Below are positions 9,951 through 20,900 of a stretch of DNA of 64,000 nucleotides, piece after piece. The stretch spans positions 31,193,501 to 31,257,500 of the forward strand of contig NC_079875.1 of NCBI RefSeq assembly GCF_029227915.1, in the 5' to 3' direction. The translations under genes and the position numbers were made by a program. The stretch's first letter is position 1, and each line of letters begins with the position of its first letter. This DNA is from Hydractinia symbiolongicarpus (Eukaryota > Cnidaria > Hydrozoa > Anthoathecata > Hydractiniidae). Under the pieces are notes generated by a model. That model was given only the letters and a program-made list of their open reading frames with translations. It had not been told where the DNA came from and did not search any database.

Positions 9951-10293
9951 GGCGCCGTAGATTAGTGGCTATAGCTCTCGTACTCTGTGCGGGAGACGCG
10001 GGTTCGATTCCTATTGACGGCAATTCAACATGGGCAAGTGAAGGTTACCATAGCCCTGGAGTAACCCATGTGAGAGTAATTGGGTAGATGGCTCCATGTG
10101 TGGGCCGTTGGATGTTGCCGGGAGTTGTCTAGTAGAGCGCGGGCCCTAATTAGGTCTGCGTAGCTCAAAACGAGCATTAAATACTCTAGGACTCTCCATC
10201 TAAGCCATGGCCCCTCCTGGAAATAATAGACAGGGTATATCCCTCGATATTAGTGAGGCTAGCCATGTTAAATATGCACATCTATCAATCTAG
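9951..10293 (+). mobile_element. SINE family A, full-length tRNA-derived copy
   Basis: The head (9,951-10,022) is tRNA-like: GGCGCCGTAGATTAGTGGCT supplies an A-box-like segment, a central CTCTCGTACTCT..GGGAG region resembles an anticodon arm, and GGGTTCGATTCC is a near-perfect B box, so it carries an internal RNA polymerase III promoter. The body ends with GAGGCTAGCCATGT and an ATGCACATCTATC tail. It lies within the 7.6-12.4 kb TIR element, hence inserted later or carried along. Other copies: 6,845 (truncated) and 47,530-47,235 (minus). Confidence 0.8.
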
Positions 10294-10299
10294 CTCGAC

Positions 10300-11774
10300 T
10301 TTACCGTTTATCAGCAAAATATTTGAACTTTTTGTGTCTGATATTTTTTATCAACATCATTGATGAGGAACAAATATTAGTGGTCCCAAGACACCTACGT
10401 GTGGTACACCAGAGAGTACAACAACTGGTGCTGATCTACTGTTTTGTCTTGCGTTCATTTTGTGTTCATTTAAACACTAGTATTTAGTCCCGTCAAAAAT
10501 TCAATATAGATACCTCATAAAAAAACAGCGAAATAGTGAGCGAAATTAATCATAAAATTCATTTTTTTTTTCGTCAAAACATTTTGTTGTTAATTCCATT
10601 CAAGCGGGAATAAATTAAATCTAATATGTTTTTCATATAACATTAGACGTGCCTAATGGAATAATAAAATTTAATTACCTGTGACTTTTGTGTAATAAAG
10701 TTTACATCATTACACAAAGGTTTTTTTGAGAACAATAAAATAAATTAACCGTGACTTTTTTAAAGCAAAAATTTTAAATCAATTTGAAAAAGCACACAAA
10801 ACACAGACTAAAATAAAAGTTTAGCAAAAGTGAGATGTTACCGCGACTGTTTCTTTAGGAAAAACAACATCAGCTTTGCCTGTCACAGACACACGGAACT
10901 GGTGTATTATTATATAGATCACTCCCTATTGTTATTTCCGCAAGGTGCCAAGTTGGATAAGGTTCATAAAGTGCTTAACAAAATGTATGGTCGTCATGAC
11001 ATACTTTAAAGATTTGCACTTAACTCTAGAGATTTCTTTAATCAGGTAGTGAAAGTCCACTGAATATATAAAAACGTAATATTACACCCTGGTTTAAGTG
11101 AAAGAAAGAGAGCTTAGTCACTGCAGATGACCCTTACAGGAACCTTAGTTAAGGTGAACCCGCTCAGCTTCTAAGTATATCAGCTAGTTCTGTGAAAGGG
11201 TTCGAAACTGCTGATATACTAGGTTGGATAGGATTGGGGGTGTTGATATAATTAAAGTGTTTTTAAGAAAATAAAAATAGTAAAAATAAAAAATTAATAT
11301 ATGTTCTCTTTTTCTGAATTGTGTTGCTTGAAATGTATGTTGTTGTCTTGATAGTTAAGATTGTGACAGTTGGTAGCGCTCCGTTAGTTCGTTGGAAGTG
11401 TAGTTTGGCACTCTACACTAGAGCATAAACTGTGGCAGAGTTATGCTAGGTTCATGTCTCTCAATACATTGCTGGATATTTCTACATGGTTATGTCATTT
11501 CGAACATTGTATTTTGGGATTAGTCTTTGCATTATCAGATATTTTTGCTGTGGCGGTTGGTTGCGCTCCGCAAATATTTGTTGGTGTAGTAGGTGGTGCT
11601 CTACACAAGTGCACAAAGTGTGGTAGGGTTTGTGTAATGTTAAGGTTTGATATGCTTTGTGGTTTATGATACAATGCTCATTTTAGTAATCTTAGGATAA
11701 GTTATTTATGTCTTGTTCACATATTCCATAATTTTGATAGTTATGTTAACAAAATTTTTTAACGGATGACTGTA
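10300..11774. other. Element interior with hairpin and imperfect duplication, no gene
   Basis: An 11-bp inverted repeat (AGTATATCAGC at 11,174-11,184 and its complement at 11,210-11,220) encloses a 25-nt loop. About 11,368-11,455 and 11,556-11,645 are diverged copies of each other (GCGCTCCG..., CTCTACAC.AG.GCA.AAA). A 71-codon plus-strand frame across the second copy is not supported as protein. Confidence 0.45.
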
Positions 11775-12365
11775 CCAGTCTTCATTATTACCCCAGTCAA
11801 AAATAAAACAAAATCAATTAAAAATTAAGCTACCAAGGGGGTTTGATCATACTTGGTGTTGTCTTTGGAGAGTGACGACTCTACTTATTACCCCGGTTAA
11901 AAAAAATATATATGTTAGCAGGGGGTTTGATCACACAAGATCTTGTCTTTGGAGAGTAACGACTCCGCTTATTACCTGAGTTAAAAACAAAGAATAGCAC
12001 AGTTGAACAGAAAGTGGTCAAAGTTTACTTTAGGAAGATAGGGATGTCTAGTTTCTGCTGATGACCATCCGCGGACCTCTTCGAAGTGACCCAGCTAGAC
12101 ATCCAGGGTACTTAGGTTCAGAAATATGGGTCGAAACCTATCTGCCCTTGGTTAAAGTTCTGTTCATGTTTTTAAATGTGTTGTGTCCTTTTTATTTTTT
12201 TATTTTTTTATATTTTTTGAATTAATTCCTTGTAAAAAGGGAGAATTGTGCTTTTGAAGGCATTTTCTCCAGAGGTGTACAACCTCTAGCTTATTTGCAA
12301 AGACCAAACAGGTTGAGTTCATTATTGCGGTGACTTGCCACCTCTTTGCAAATTATTTTTTTTCG
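11775..12365 (-). repeat. Right terminal inverted repeat, family A
   Basis: Reverse complement of the left TIR over its full length, including the stem-loop block (12,042-12,104), the CTCCCTTTTTACAAGGAATTAATT segment and two GTCACTCTCC-type sub-repeats. Outer end at about 12,365 next to an A/T homopolymer, which blurs the exact terminus. Confidence 0.85.
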
Positions 12366-12599
12366 TTGTAAGTAAGGCAAAGGAAGGAGTCCATAACATT
12401 TTAAAAAAAGTAATTACCTAGGTACATAACCTCCACTTCTTATTTGAAAAATTTTGTTTCTAGGTAGCAAAAAACACCAAAACTCCATAGCCGTTCCCCC
12501 CAAAACAACACGTTATCTCGCTAACTAAAAACAGTAGTAGAGAATGACCATATTAAATTGCTGAATGGCACTGGTTTTCGACCGAAGTTTAATATTTTT

Positions 12600-13065
12600 G
12601 ATGTGTAGGGACGAAATCGTATTGAAATGCTATATACTCTCCACTGTCCTTACTTTTCCCTTATATTTGCCTTATTTAATGAGGAAATGAGCTCCGCTTT
12701 GCTCCACAATAACTGTACAACCAATTCAGCAAGCGATTGTCCTCTGTTATGGTTGTACGTGAAGAACTTCTGTCTTAATAAGGTAACATTCCTTTTTTTA
12801 AGCAGTATCCATTAAATTTATTTATGATTACGTCAAAGTCCATAGCCTCCTTATCATTATTAAATGAAAATGTGTCATAAATTTGTCTTCCTTGTGGACC
12901 TATGCATGTTAACAAAATACTTGACTTAACTTTTGTTGACTTGCTATCCTTTCCTCTAGTGACATGGTAGAATTCCAGTTCTTATTTCCTTTTCTTCCAG
13001 TGTTCCCTCAAGTTCCCATCAAAGGTCTAATGTGCAGGTGGAGTGTTTCATATTTGTATGAGTTA
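12600..13065 (-). pseudogene. Ty3/Gypsy gag relic (minus strand)
   Basis: Reading minus from about 12,950, the frame gives STKVKSSILLTCIGPQGRQI then YDTFSFNNDKEAMDFDVIIN and KFNGYC; after a shift comes RQKFFTYNHNRGQSLAELVV. This is the retrotransposon Gag capsid pattern (LLxxIGxxxxxIYxTFxF..., a KF..YC segment, then F.xR.Q..ES). It lies immediately downstream of a primer binding site at 13,071-13,088, the expected order for an LTR element read on the minus strand. Later gag and pol are absent, and neither LTR could be delimited. Confidence 0.65.
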
Positions 13066-13070
13066 CGTTC

Positions 13071-13088
13071 ATCCCACTTCCGACACCA
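13071..13088 (-). promoter_or_regulatory. Primer binding site, tRNA-Leu type
   Basis: On the minus strand TGGTGTCGGAAGTGGGAT is complementary to the 3' end (with CCA) of eukaryotic tRNA-Leu with about one mismatch. It marks the start of the internal region of the LTR element whose gag follows at lower coordinates; the 5' LTR would end just above 13,088. Confidence 0.65.
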
Positions 13089-13091
13089 TGT

Positions 13092-13620
13092 TGTCTTCAG
13101 TGACAAGTTGCATTGCTTACTTTGTTGGTAATAATATTGTTCGCGATGACTGATGACCCTGTCAACTCATTCAATACATGAGGTAGAATCTCAGGAACAT
13201 CCTGATGTGTGTTAATATTGAATAGTTTGTTCCTAGCGTTGAACATCTAACGTTGTAACGCACAGAGAAAGGCGGAAGGATCTATAACTGAGGTGGATTT
13301 AGACAACAGAGACATATTCTGCAAGACGGACTTGGCCAGGGGAACAAAAAAGGACTCCGGTGCACTTTGCGAACAAAGTGCAGGAGTAACAGATTTTGTT
13401 TGCAGGATAGAATTAGCATAGCATGTATTCCCTATATTAATGAAGTCAGCATGAGTTGGTTTTCTGGAGTTCTGTTGGTAGGCGGTTCTGGGTCCGGGTG
13501 TAATTGACCTTTAGCCAATGTTGGCCTTTGTTGGTGTTGCTGTGGTCGTTGCTGCGGGCTTGTAACCCTTATCAATAGAAGGGGGGCACAGATGTGGAGC
13601 CTGACGCAAGATTGCAGCTG
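13092..13620. other. Possible 5' LTR remnant, otherwise nothing recognised
   Basis: By position this should hold the 5' LTR of the minus-strand Gypsy relic, but no second LTR copy exists in the window to define it. Confidence 0.3.
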
Positions 13621-13628
13621 CCTTGGTT

Positions 13629-14530
13629 CTACGTAAAAAAGTTCCTGGCTAGCCAATTGCAAAAGGATGCTTTCATACAAACGTCGCCTAATTTGCGGAT
13701 GGCTTGAAAAGCTTCTTTGTTTGTGATACCAAACCTTTTTAAACAAAATGCAACCGACCGAGAGCAACATCCACTTGCACCCACTTTAATTGCGAGCAGA
13801 TTTACTTGCCATCCATTATGCTCGATAATATTTGTCAAAGGGATGTATTTATAGGGCCTTTTGGAGTGCCAGGTTTCCATGTTTTCCTTACAAGGGCAAT
13901 TAAGTTCAATTAAAATAACACGTTTCCTGTTATAGCAACATGACCAGGAAAAATAAGTTCACCATTTAAATCTAAAAGAAATAACCAGTCAGTGGCAAGA
14001 TGCAAAAGGCTTACCGCTTTTGATTTTTTGCTAGAGGGGCGACTGCCTGCTTTAACAAATATTATATTATTTAGGTGCTTTACGGGAGAGGAAATAGATT
14101 TGGAAAATGTGGTGATCGACTGTGAAAGTTCGCGCAAGACAGAGTCGTGACGAATCCTGAATCTACCCTGCGTTAGAGCAGTTTTACAGGCCCCTAAAAT
14201 GTGAGCTGTAGTGCACGCTTGTTTTCCACACAAGAAACAGAAGGATTCGATACATATACGCCAACGCCTTTAATTACTTAAAGAAGGAAGAACATCGTAG
14301 GTTAAGCTTAAACAGAACGACAACAGGTTGGGTTCCATGGCAAGCAGAGACTTCAAGGAGAGGTCGTTTAACATAGTTGTCCCATCTGGTCCAACTTCCT
14401 TGCATCTGCAGTTGCAGAGCTCTGGTCGTATCCTTTTCACTATCAATTTCTTTTGCAGTCACTGATACTAATTTCCTGTAAGAATGAGACTGTCTAAGAG
14501 AAGTTCCTTTATGTTTAGGACAGAGACCTA
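13629..14530 (-). pseudogene. C-terminal part of an R2-type (restriction-like endonuclease) LINE
   Basis: Minus-strand order: RALQLQMQGSWTRWDNYVKR (14,420-14,360); RRWRICIESFCFLCGKQACT continuing to HILGAC, a C-x2-C-x8-H-x4-C zinc knuckle; RIRHDSVLREL (RHD motif); DWLFLLDLNGELIFPGHVAI; then, after a small deletion that shifts frame and removes the expected RPD segment, RVILIELNCP; and finally KYIPLTNIIEHNGWQVN. Knuckle + RHD + PD..(D/E) is the layout of the C-terminal restriction-like endonuclease of R2-related non-LTR retrotransposons, which nicks DNA to prime reverse transcription. The RT itself is absent upstream, consistent with... a 5'-truncated or eroded insertion. It is broken by at least one frameshift and a TAA near 14,275. 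Confidence 0.72.
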
Positions 14531-14544
14531 CCTGTTTCCCTCAA

Positions 14545-14700
14545 TATGACTATATCATATGCTCATGATTACCTGGTTGTTGTAGGTGCAAGATAATCAT
14601 GTTTTTCCTAGCCCTGTCCAGGATTTGATTGCTGAATCTCTCATTTGTAAGAGTGTTATAGCCATTAGACCAACCTGGCATAAATTGATGCATAATTTTG
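14545..14700 (-). mobile_element. SINE family B copy 1 (tRNA-like head)
   Basis: On the minus strand GTTGGTCTAATGGCTATAAC resembles a tRNA D-arm/A box and GCAATCAAATCCTGGAC a B box, followed by GGGCTAGGAAAAACA. The same head-to-body order recurs on the minus strand at 48,265-48,370. Short body, no clear tail. Confidence 0.5.
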
Positions 14701-14704
14701 CATA

Positions 14705-15950
14705 AAGTTGAATCTTATAAGAAGAAGTTTACAGTAAAGTCTAATTTACTGTGCTTTTCAAAAACGTCAAAATACAGTTTTCTAATATGAATGTCCCGAT
14801 CAAACCCAAACAAATGTGGTCACATTTTACCCTTAACAGCCAGGAAATTTATTATAATTGGTTTTTATGAGCACTCTAGCCTAATCAATGAGGCTTTATT
14901 AAAGGGTGTCAACTTCAATTTATATATGAATCTTTTCATTTTCTTAAAAAAAATGTATTTGTTTTCCATCACGATTTTGGACTGGTTATGCAAAATTGAC
15001 ATCGTCTATCTCCTAGATGCTAAACAAGTGGGAGGTAAGCTCTAACAGCCAACAAATATTAGAGCAAATCCCTAAAGATTGATCTCCTTTAAGCGATTTT
15101 TGGTCGCCCTGACTTTAGCGATTGGGATGTGAGCATGCGCATAAGGTTGTTTACCTAAAATTGCGCAACATAAATGAGTTGTTCGCTAAGATCCACAAAG
15201 GAGTTAAAACAGTTTAAACCTTTTTAGCAATCATTAGCAACTTTTAATGTCACAAATTTTTGAGAGGCATTCAGAATCAAAATTATAAACATTATGCTAA
15301 AAAAATATGCTAAAATATTTTTCTGCAGAAGAATGAAAATAATTAATTCAGGAATCAATTATGTTTGTTTAAGTGAGTGAGGCTATTTGCGCTCAAAACA
15401 AAGGATATCTCGATAGTGACCAAGTGAGCAAAAAACAATGGCATTAACCAATCAAAAAGCCTGGTCAGTATTCTCACCACGGAAAATTAGTAGTTTTTCC
15501 TACTTATCTATTCCGATATGTATGTATATGTATAACCAAAATGTGTCCAACTCTTTTTACACAAAATACGGATAATGTTTACTTGGAAATTTGTTCTCGA
15601 CGCAATATTCCATGCGGGTTGCGACACAATTTATCAGAAAATACTACAAAATGGTAAGTTAAACTAGAATGGTATCCAGTTTTCTTATACGATTGTCTAG
15701 GGCAAACCGTAAATTAAAAGGAGTGTCAATGTGGTCATATCTTAACATTAACAGCCAAGGAAATTTTCAATTGTTTTTGTAATTTCCCGATTATTAGTAC
15801 TAGTTTAACAGAGAGGACTGGGAAGCCAAGGAGAGCGACAAGGCACGGCAAGAATAGGCACAAGGCAAGGTCACAAAACTGTCCCCTTCACATCATGTAG
15901 ACAAATTAAGAGAATGTAAAGGGATGAAGGTAATAAATAAAATTATTTTA
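14705..15950. other. Anonymous AT-rich sequence
   Basis: An 84-codon plus-strand frame (14,791-15,045) encodes hydrophobic low-complexity sequence and is not supported. At 15,835-15,885 there is a short GGCAAG-rich stretch similar to the simple repeat at 47.9 kb. Confidence 0.4.
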
Positions 15951-15951
15951 T

Positions 15952-16398
15952 TTAACGTAAAACAACAACACATTGATAAGGTCTAACGCGACCTTCACGA
16001 CCTCCACTAACCCTTTGGCTACCACGACCACTGGAACCTCTACTACTGGGAAACTTCTTTCCTCCGTTGTGCACCCAACTGCCTAACGACTCCTCGTTAA
16101 TTGGGCCACTATGGCGGAGCCGAAACTCCAAAAATTGATTCCAGACGTTCACTAAAATAAAAATAATAGAAAGGTTAATCCAATAAGTTACATAAAGTAA
16201 ATTATACTGAAGTTTTAAACCCAAACACGAAAATTTAAAATTTTGGAAAAGTAATATCTTACTCAATTTTGAATCAGGTGACGTTTTCGTTGGATCATAA
16301 CCCGTCCATTCCACTCCCCCCGGTTTGACCCAACGACCAAAAAGACCTGTAACTTGTTGAACCGGGATGCGCAATTCTGTGAGTAATAAGATCAGCAT
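15952..16398 (-). CDS. Unknown spliced gene, two exons visible
   Basis: Not recognised. The minus-strand frame is open across an apparent intron. Exon 1 (about 16,370-16,265) ends in WVKPGGVEWTGYDPTKTSPD; the donor GTAAGATA and an acceptor TTTTATTTTAG near 16,153 flank an AT-rich intron. Exon 2 (16,152-15,952) encodes NQFLEFRLRHSGPINEESLG, GSWVHNGG, and a Gly/Arg/Ser-rich tail (SSRGSSGRGSQRVSGGREGR). RG-rich tails are common in RNA-binding proteins, but no domain is seen. Upstream exons may lie near 16,400. Confidence 0.4.
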   Translation of the reverse strand: MLILLLTELRIPVQQVTGLFGRWVKPGGVEWTGYDPTKTSPDSKLSKILLFQNFKFSCLGLKLQYNLLYVTYWINLSIIFILVNVWNQFLEFRLRHSGPINEESLGSWVHNGGKKFPSSRGSSGRGSQRVSGGREGRVRPYQCVVVLR

Positions 16399-16399
16399 G

Positions 16400-16739
16400 A
16401 AGCGCGACTAAAAAGATGAAATTTGCGATTAATTGTTTATTCATGAATGCGATGAATATAATAATAATACACTTACCAAGTTTTTAATCAATGGTGTTCT
16501 TCATTTTTCTTTATTTTGCTAAAAAAACAAATAAAGCAGTTGCAAATCATTACAATATAATAGGTCCATTCTTTCTTGGCTAACAGTACAGTTTAGGATA
16601 CTGGAAACTATTTATTTTCATTGATGCATTTTAAAGTTCTTGTTGGTTTAATGAGCGCTCATATGTTCATTTTTGACAAGGTGGCATTTCATTTTCATGA
16701 TTGTTACTTATTTTGTTTAGCTTAATTAAAACTGTAAAA
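16400..16739. other. No recognisable gene
   Basis: AT-rich spacer between the unknown spliced ORF and the Mutator relic. Confidence 0.4.
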
Positions 16740-17950
16740 TTAAGCCTATCATAAATGTTTACTATATAAGGTAAAGTAAAACAAACAACATCCATAGCCT
16801 TGTTGCTCATACAGAATGTCTTTTTTTTCCTCTTTTGCTGTGAACAATTGGTCAGCATATTCGAGTAAAAAGTCTCCTTTTTTATAGATGCTGTCTGTAA
16901 TTTGGCGTATTGCCATACCGTAATAATTTTGCAATTTATTTATGACTTTATCAGTCAAGAGTCCCTTTCTAGAAAGAGGTTTTACCCCTCAGATTGCTTT
17001 CTCTTCTCCCAAACACTGCATAGAGAACGTCAACGTCGACACGTGTAATATCTCTGTCACGACTCCATTTAAGGATGCGTAACCTCGACGCTGCCAAGAT
17101 TCATCCGTACTTTCTTCTATATTGTCAATTGTATTTCAGTATGTCTTTTCTGATTTCATTTTCAGCTTTAACCATTAGGTTCCTGGCTGTGGCAACATAA
17201 GAACTATGTAATTCTTTATTCATGGATTCAAAAGAATCTGAGTTCATTGGTTGTGGCATATTCATTATCGTGCACAATGTTTTCAAGGCAATATGACCAC
17301 AATGGCTCGATAGTTGATTTCATATGACCTCCTACCTCTCTCTCCATCTTCTTGTAATACTTCACAAGAAGTTTGAAAGTTCATTTCCCAATCACATTTA
17401 TTAAATTTCAGACACAGAGCATGCGAAAGTCCCTCCTTCTTTTGTACATCATGCTGAATGTTGATCGCAGAAGTGCAGCTTGGGCATATAGCTACAAAGT
17501 AGAGTAACCCAAGCAGAAGGTCTGTGTCGATCAGTATGTTGCATTCATAGTTAGAATGTGGATCTTCTTCTTGGTTAATGATAAGAAAAGACCAATTAAT
17601 CTTATTTGTAGACGATGAAGCGTTTGCTGCATTTTTAGCATCTTCAGGCTGTTGTGTATTCTTATCTGGATTGTGATTCAATTCCTCATGTGTTTGTGCA
17701 CTTGAATCTGTCCCAGAAACATTTTTTCTCTCGTAATAACGTCTTTTTCTAGCTCTCCCAAATTTAAATCTTTTACCTGATCCCATAATTTCAATGTAAA
17801 GCTCTTTTCTATAATGTAAGCCTCCATCAGCAGCCCCCAATGTAAAATGTGGTTTTAACTCATGGAATTTAGCGTGGTAAAAGGGCGAAATAGCTACAGC
17901 ACGCCCCCAATGGGTGTTTTTGAAATTTTGAATTATTATTATTAGCATAT
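16740..17950 (-). pseudogene. Mutator-like transposase relic, copy 1
   Basis: Minus strand, N to C: MGSGKRFKFGRARKRRYYER (basic start, 17,786), a two-Cys pair CPSC, a second pair FNKCDWEMNF, then YEIN; after a one-base frameshift QLSSHCGHIALKTLCTIMNM then PQPMNSDSFESMNKEL; a gap; and LTDKVINKLQNYYGMAIRQ (16,960-16,900). This is the invertebrate Mutator-like transposase domain (PF20700 type: paired CxxC, EIN, a DGSWQxRGY region, then TDKxIxxLQNYYGxAIR). Here the DGSWQ region is corrupted and a deletion follows it, so it is inactive. About 90 percent similar to the copy at 37 kb, including the frameshift after EIN. Confidence 0.82.
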
Positions 17951-17979
17951 GCATGGAAGGGCAGTTATGTTGCAACTTA

Positions 17980-20900
17980 TAAAAACTTGGCCAGAAATCA
18001 CATAATTACGTCATGGACAAAAAGTAGTGATTGAATATGAAAATTCAGACTTCATACTTTAAAATTTAATATTCGAAATCAGGATTCACCGGTGCCGTTT
18101 GAGTAATTTTAACATTAATGTACCTTAGAGACAGCATTTCTGCCCGACAAAAGGGTTTCACTTTGACAATCAGGGTTATTTTTCTATTTTTCACGGTTAA
18201 AGAGATATTTTTCAATCATTTTTGATGGTTAAATTATTTTTTAATATCATCGCCTCACTATCCCATAAAAACATTAATTTTAAAAAAATGTCAAGTGAAC
18301 ATGTTGTTAACTAATGTCAGGTAGGTGTATCAAAAGTGGGCCGATTTCAATGCGTATTTAGAGCGTTTATATGGCCCGAAAAAATAATTTGTTCACTATG
18401 AAAATTCGCTTTTAGTGTATCCAAGTGCACACTGAGAATTTAGAGTTTAATCAAGAGCTTGTAAAAAAGCAACATTGCAGCAAATCTGCCCGTTCTGTTA
18501 TATGCACGAATTCCAAAAAAAATTGGAAATGTTAAAAAAATCTACAAAAGTTAATTTTTGCAAATATTATTCGTTGAACCCTTTTTCCCCATGTGTACTT
18601 TAACTTTGCCAAATAGCTTAAAGACTTGTAGGACTTTAACAAAGTTTTACAAATGAGGCAGATTTGCTGCACTTATTATCACTCAAGTTTCGGATATTTG
18701 CAAAAAAAAAAAGAATGATAAACATGTTTTTAGCAGATTTAAGTTATAATAATCAATAACAGAAGTCCGACGTTTAGAGACGGATGGTTTTTTTGTCAAA
18801 GATGTTTTTTCCTTGCACGAGGCAGGCAAGAGCCAGCGAAATATCTAGACACAAGTCGAAAATCATCGTGTTTATCTCCATCATCATTATTTCGTGATTG
18901 TCCATAATGCTTTAAAAGATCAACGATTCAAAAAATATCCCCACCCCTGGATTTTTGTCCGTAATTTTTTATTGTCTAGCAGGATTGACTTTAAACTTGC
19001 CGTAGAGTTTTAACTCACATGAGGTTGACAATAAATGACACCAACAGTCAACTACGCTTTTTGTTGCAAAAGCAACGGCAGTGAAAAACCTATATCTTTC
19101 TAATTTTGGTAACAATGGTTACAATTTTGATCACTTTACCACTAAATGATCTTTGTATATTATTGATTTTAATTCTCGACCTTTTTACGCCCTTTAACGC
19201 CCGAACTGCATTATAACGCCACGAGGGAGGTAAAATGGTGCTTTTGGCTATTTTTTAGGATTTGCAATGCTATATAGCAAAGGTAATTTGCATTTCTTCA
19301 TGTCTCAAATGTGCATATGCATACATTTTCGATAGGGACATTTTGATGCAAAACAACTGTATTTAAAAAAAGCCTGAAAATAAGTTGAAAACTTGATTAA
19401 TCATTGTTTATAGAAGTAATTTGACACACGTGGAACCTTTAAGGTTAAAAAGTGTTCATTGCGACAAGTGGTAGTAGTATATATTTGCCGACAACAGACA
19501 AAAAATGCAGTCATATAAGTGTTAACAATATGGCAGGTGCAAGCAGAAGACATATTTTGTCTTATCATCAAGCCTCTTAAAGCGAGCAAAATTTATTTAA
19601 TATCTATGGTCTATATTAACAAAAAGAGCAAAGCAGAAAAATAAGGATAAAGCCATTTTGAATTAGCAAAGGTCTTGATTTAGAAGAAATTTTTTTAGCT
19701 GATTTTTAAAGGAGTCAACGGTTTTAGTCGTTGTAAATAACGTATCGTTACGGATAATATATCGCAATTTTCATATTTTTGCTGACGTCAACAATTAACC
19801 ACGTACCTAACATAAAAAGAGGTTTTAGAAATAAGACCGGGTCACTCAGACTGAAAAGGACCAGGTCAGACGGAAACCTAAATAGGAATTTAAAAAATGG
19901 GTGTTAATTAATGAATACCCCCCTTAAGAGACTTCACATAATTAAAATATCTCTCTTAGGCCCTTAATATTCGAATTAGAAACAGTTGCGGGAACAAATT
20001 TAATCAACAAAAATCAGTCACATCGCATTTTCGCAAAAATTTAATATTTTACACCGCCTACCAAATTTAATTTTCAAAAACTTGATTATTCATACTATTT
20101 ATGTCAGTAAATTACTACGAGCAACCTCCACCCGAGTTTATGGCTTCCGTTGCTGTTGAAAAGTTTTCCATATCCGCGAAATCAAATTTCCGACCAAATT
20201 TCTTTCGGTCAGGGGATAGTTAATTGAAGGAATTGGCGACCAAAAGTAGTTGAAAACACACTTGATCTCACATAGTTTGTATTTAAAGTTTTTTGTCATA
20301 CAACAGATATAAAATGTTACTAAAAATCCCTGGATATTTTATCATATAAAGGATTTTTCCAAGAAGTTTTATAGGCCTAATTTCCAGAAAGAAATTCTCG
20401 AAACTATATTGTCAAGAACCGATTATTTCATAAGCATCTTTATAAGGAATGAATAACAAATCGAAAAGGGTACGCTTAACGTTATTTTGACATTTAGATT
20501 TTAACCCCTTCCTTCCTGCCCCAAACCTCAAAATCAAAAAATGTCATATTTGAGTAACGGTAATCTCTGAAATTAAAATCGATTTGACATGCACTCCTGT
20601 GGGGCGTGAAGACAACCAATGAGTTTAAAACTTTCTATTCTTAAAATGTCATGTCTCGCCGCATGTAATATTTAAACGTCAAAGGATTGACCCCTCCCTC
20701 CCTAACGTCGGAATGACTTCTTGATTTGTGAGTTATCCCTATGCAGACTCGACTTGGATGAAAATTTAACCACCAGGAAACTTCAACCATAAAGTTAAAC
20801 TTTTGTGCCCTAAGAGTATTTATATCTGGAAGAAAAAATAATATAAGAGCGCAAAACTTTGGGGGAGTTCCGATTAAACGAATTTGGTCAAATCGATCAA

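Larger units (their letters stand above)
7580..12365 (-). mobile_element. 4.8-kb long-TIR DNA element carrying a ubiquitin-specific protease
   Basis: Two collinear blocks in inverted orientation (7,580-8,125 and 12,365-11,775) bracket the region and differ by only a few percent by eye, so the pair is young relative to other copies in the window. Between them lie a minus-strand USP pseudogene next to the left TIR, a SINE at 9,951, and about 1.5 kb of anonymous sequence next to the right TIR. No transposase motif (DDE, zinc finger) was found inside, so it is probably non-autonomous now. I saw no convincing target-site duplication. Long TIRs with a protease passenger recall plant Mutator-type elements that carry ULP1-like proteases, but superfamily membership here is unproven. 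Confidence 0.7.

Noticed and set aside
9951-10022. Functional tRNA gene
   Set aside because: The A/B boxes are present but the cloverleaf is imperfect and the unit continues into a repeated body found at other loci; it is a SINE head.
11454-11669. Membrane-like 71-codon ORF inside the TIR element
   Set aside because: It lies on an imperfect non-coding duplication and has no conserved counterpart; hydrophobicity follows from T/G-rich sequence.
7580-12365. Placing the TIR element in the Mutator superfamily
   Set aside because: Long TIRs and protease cargo are suggestive, and Mutator relics exist in the window, but their non-coding ends do not match family A TIRs and no 9-11 bp target duplication was visible.
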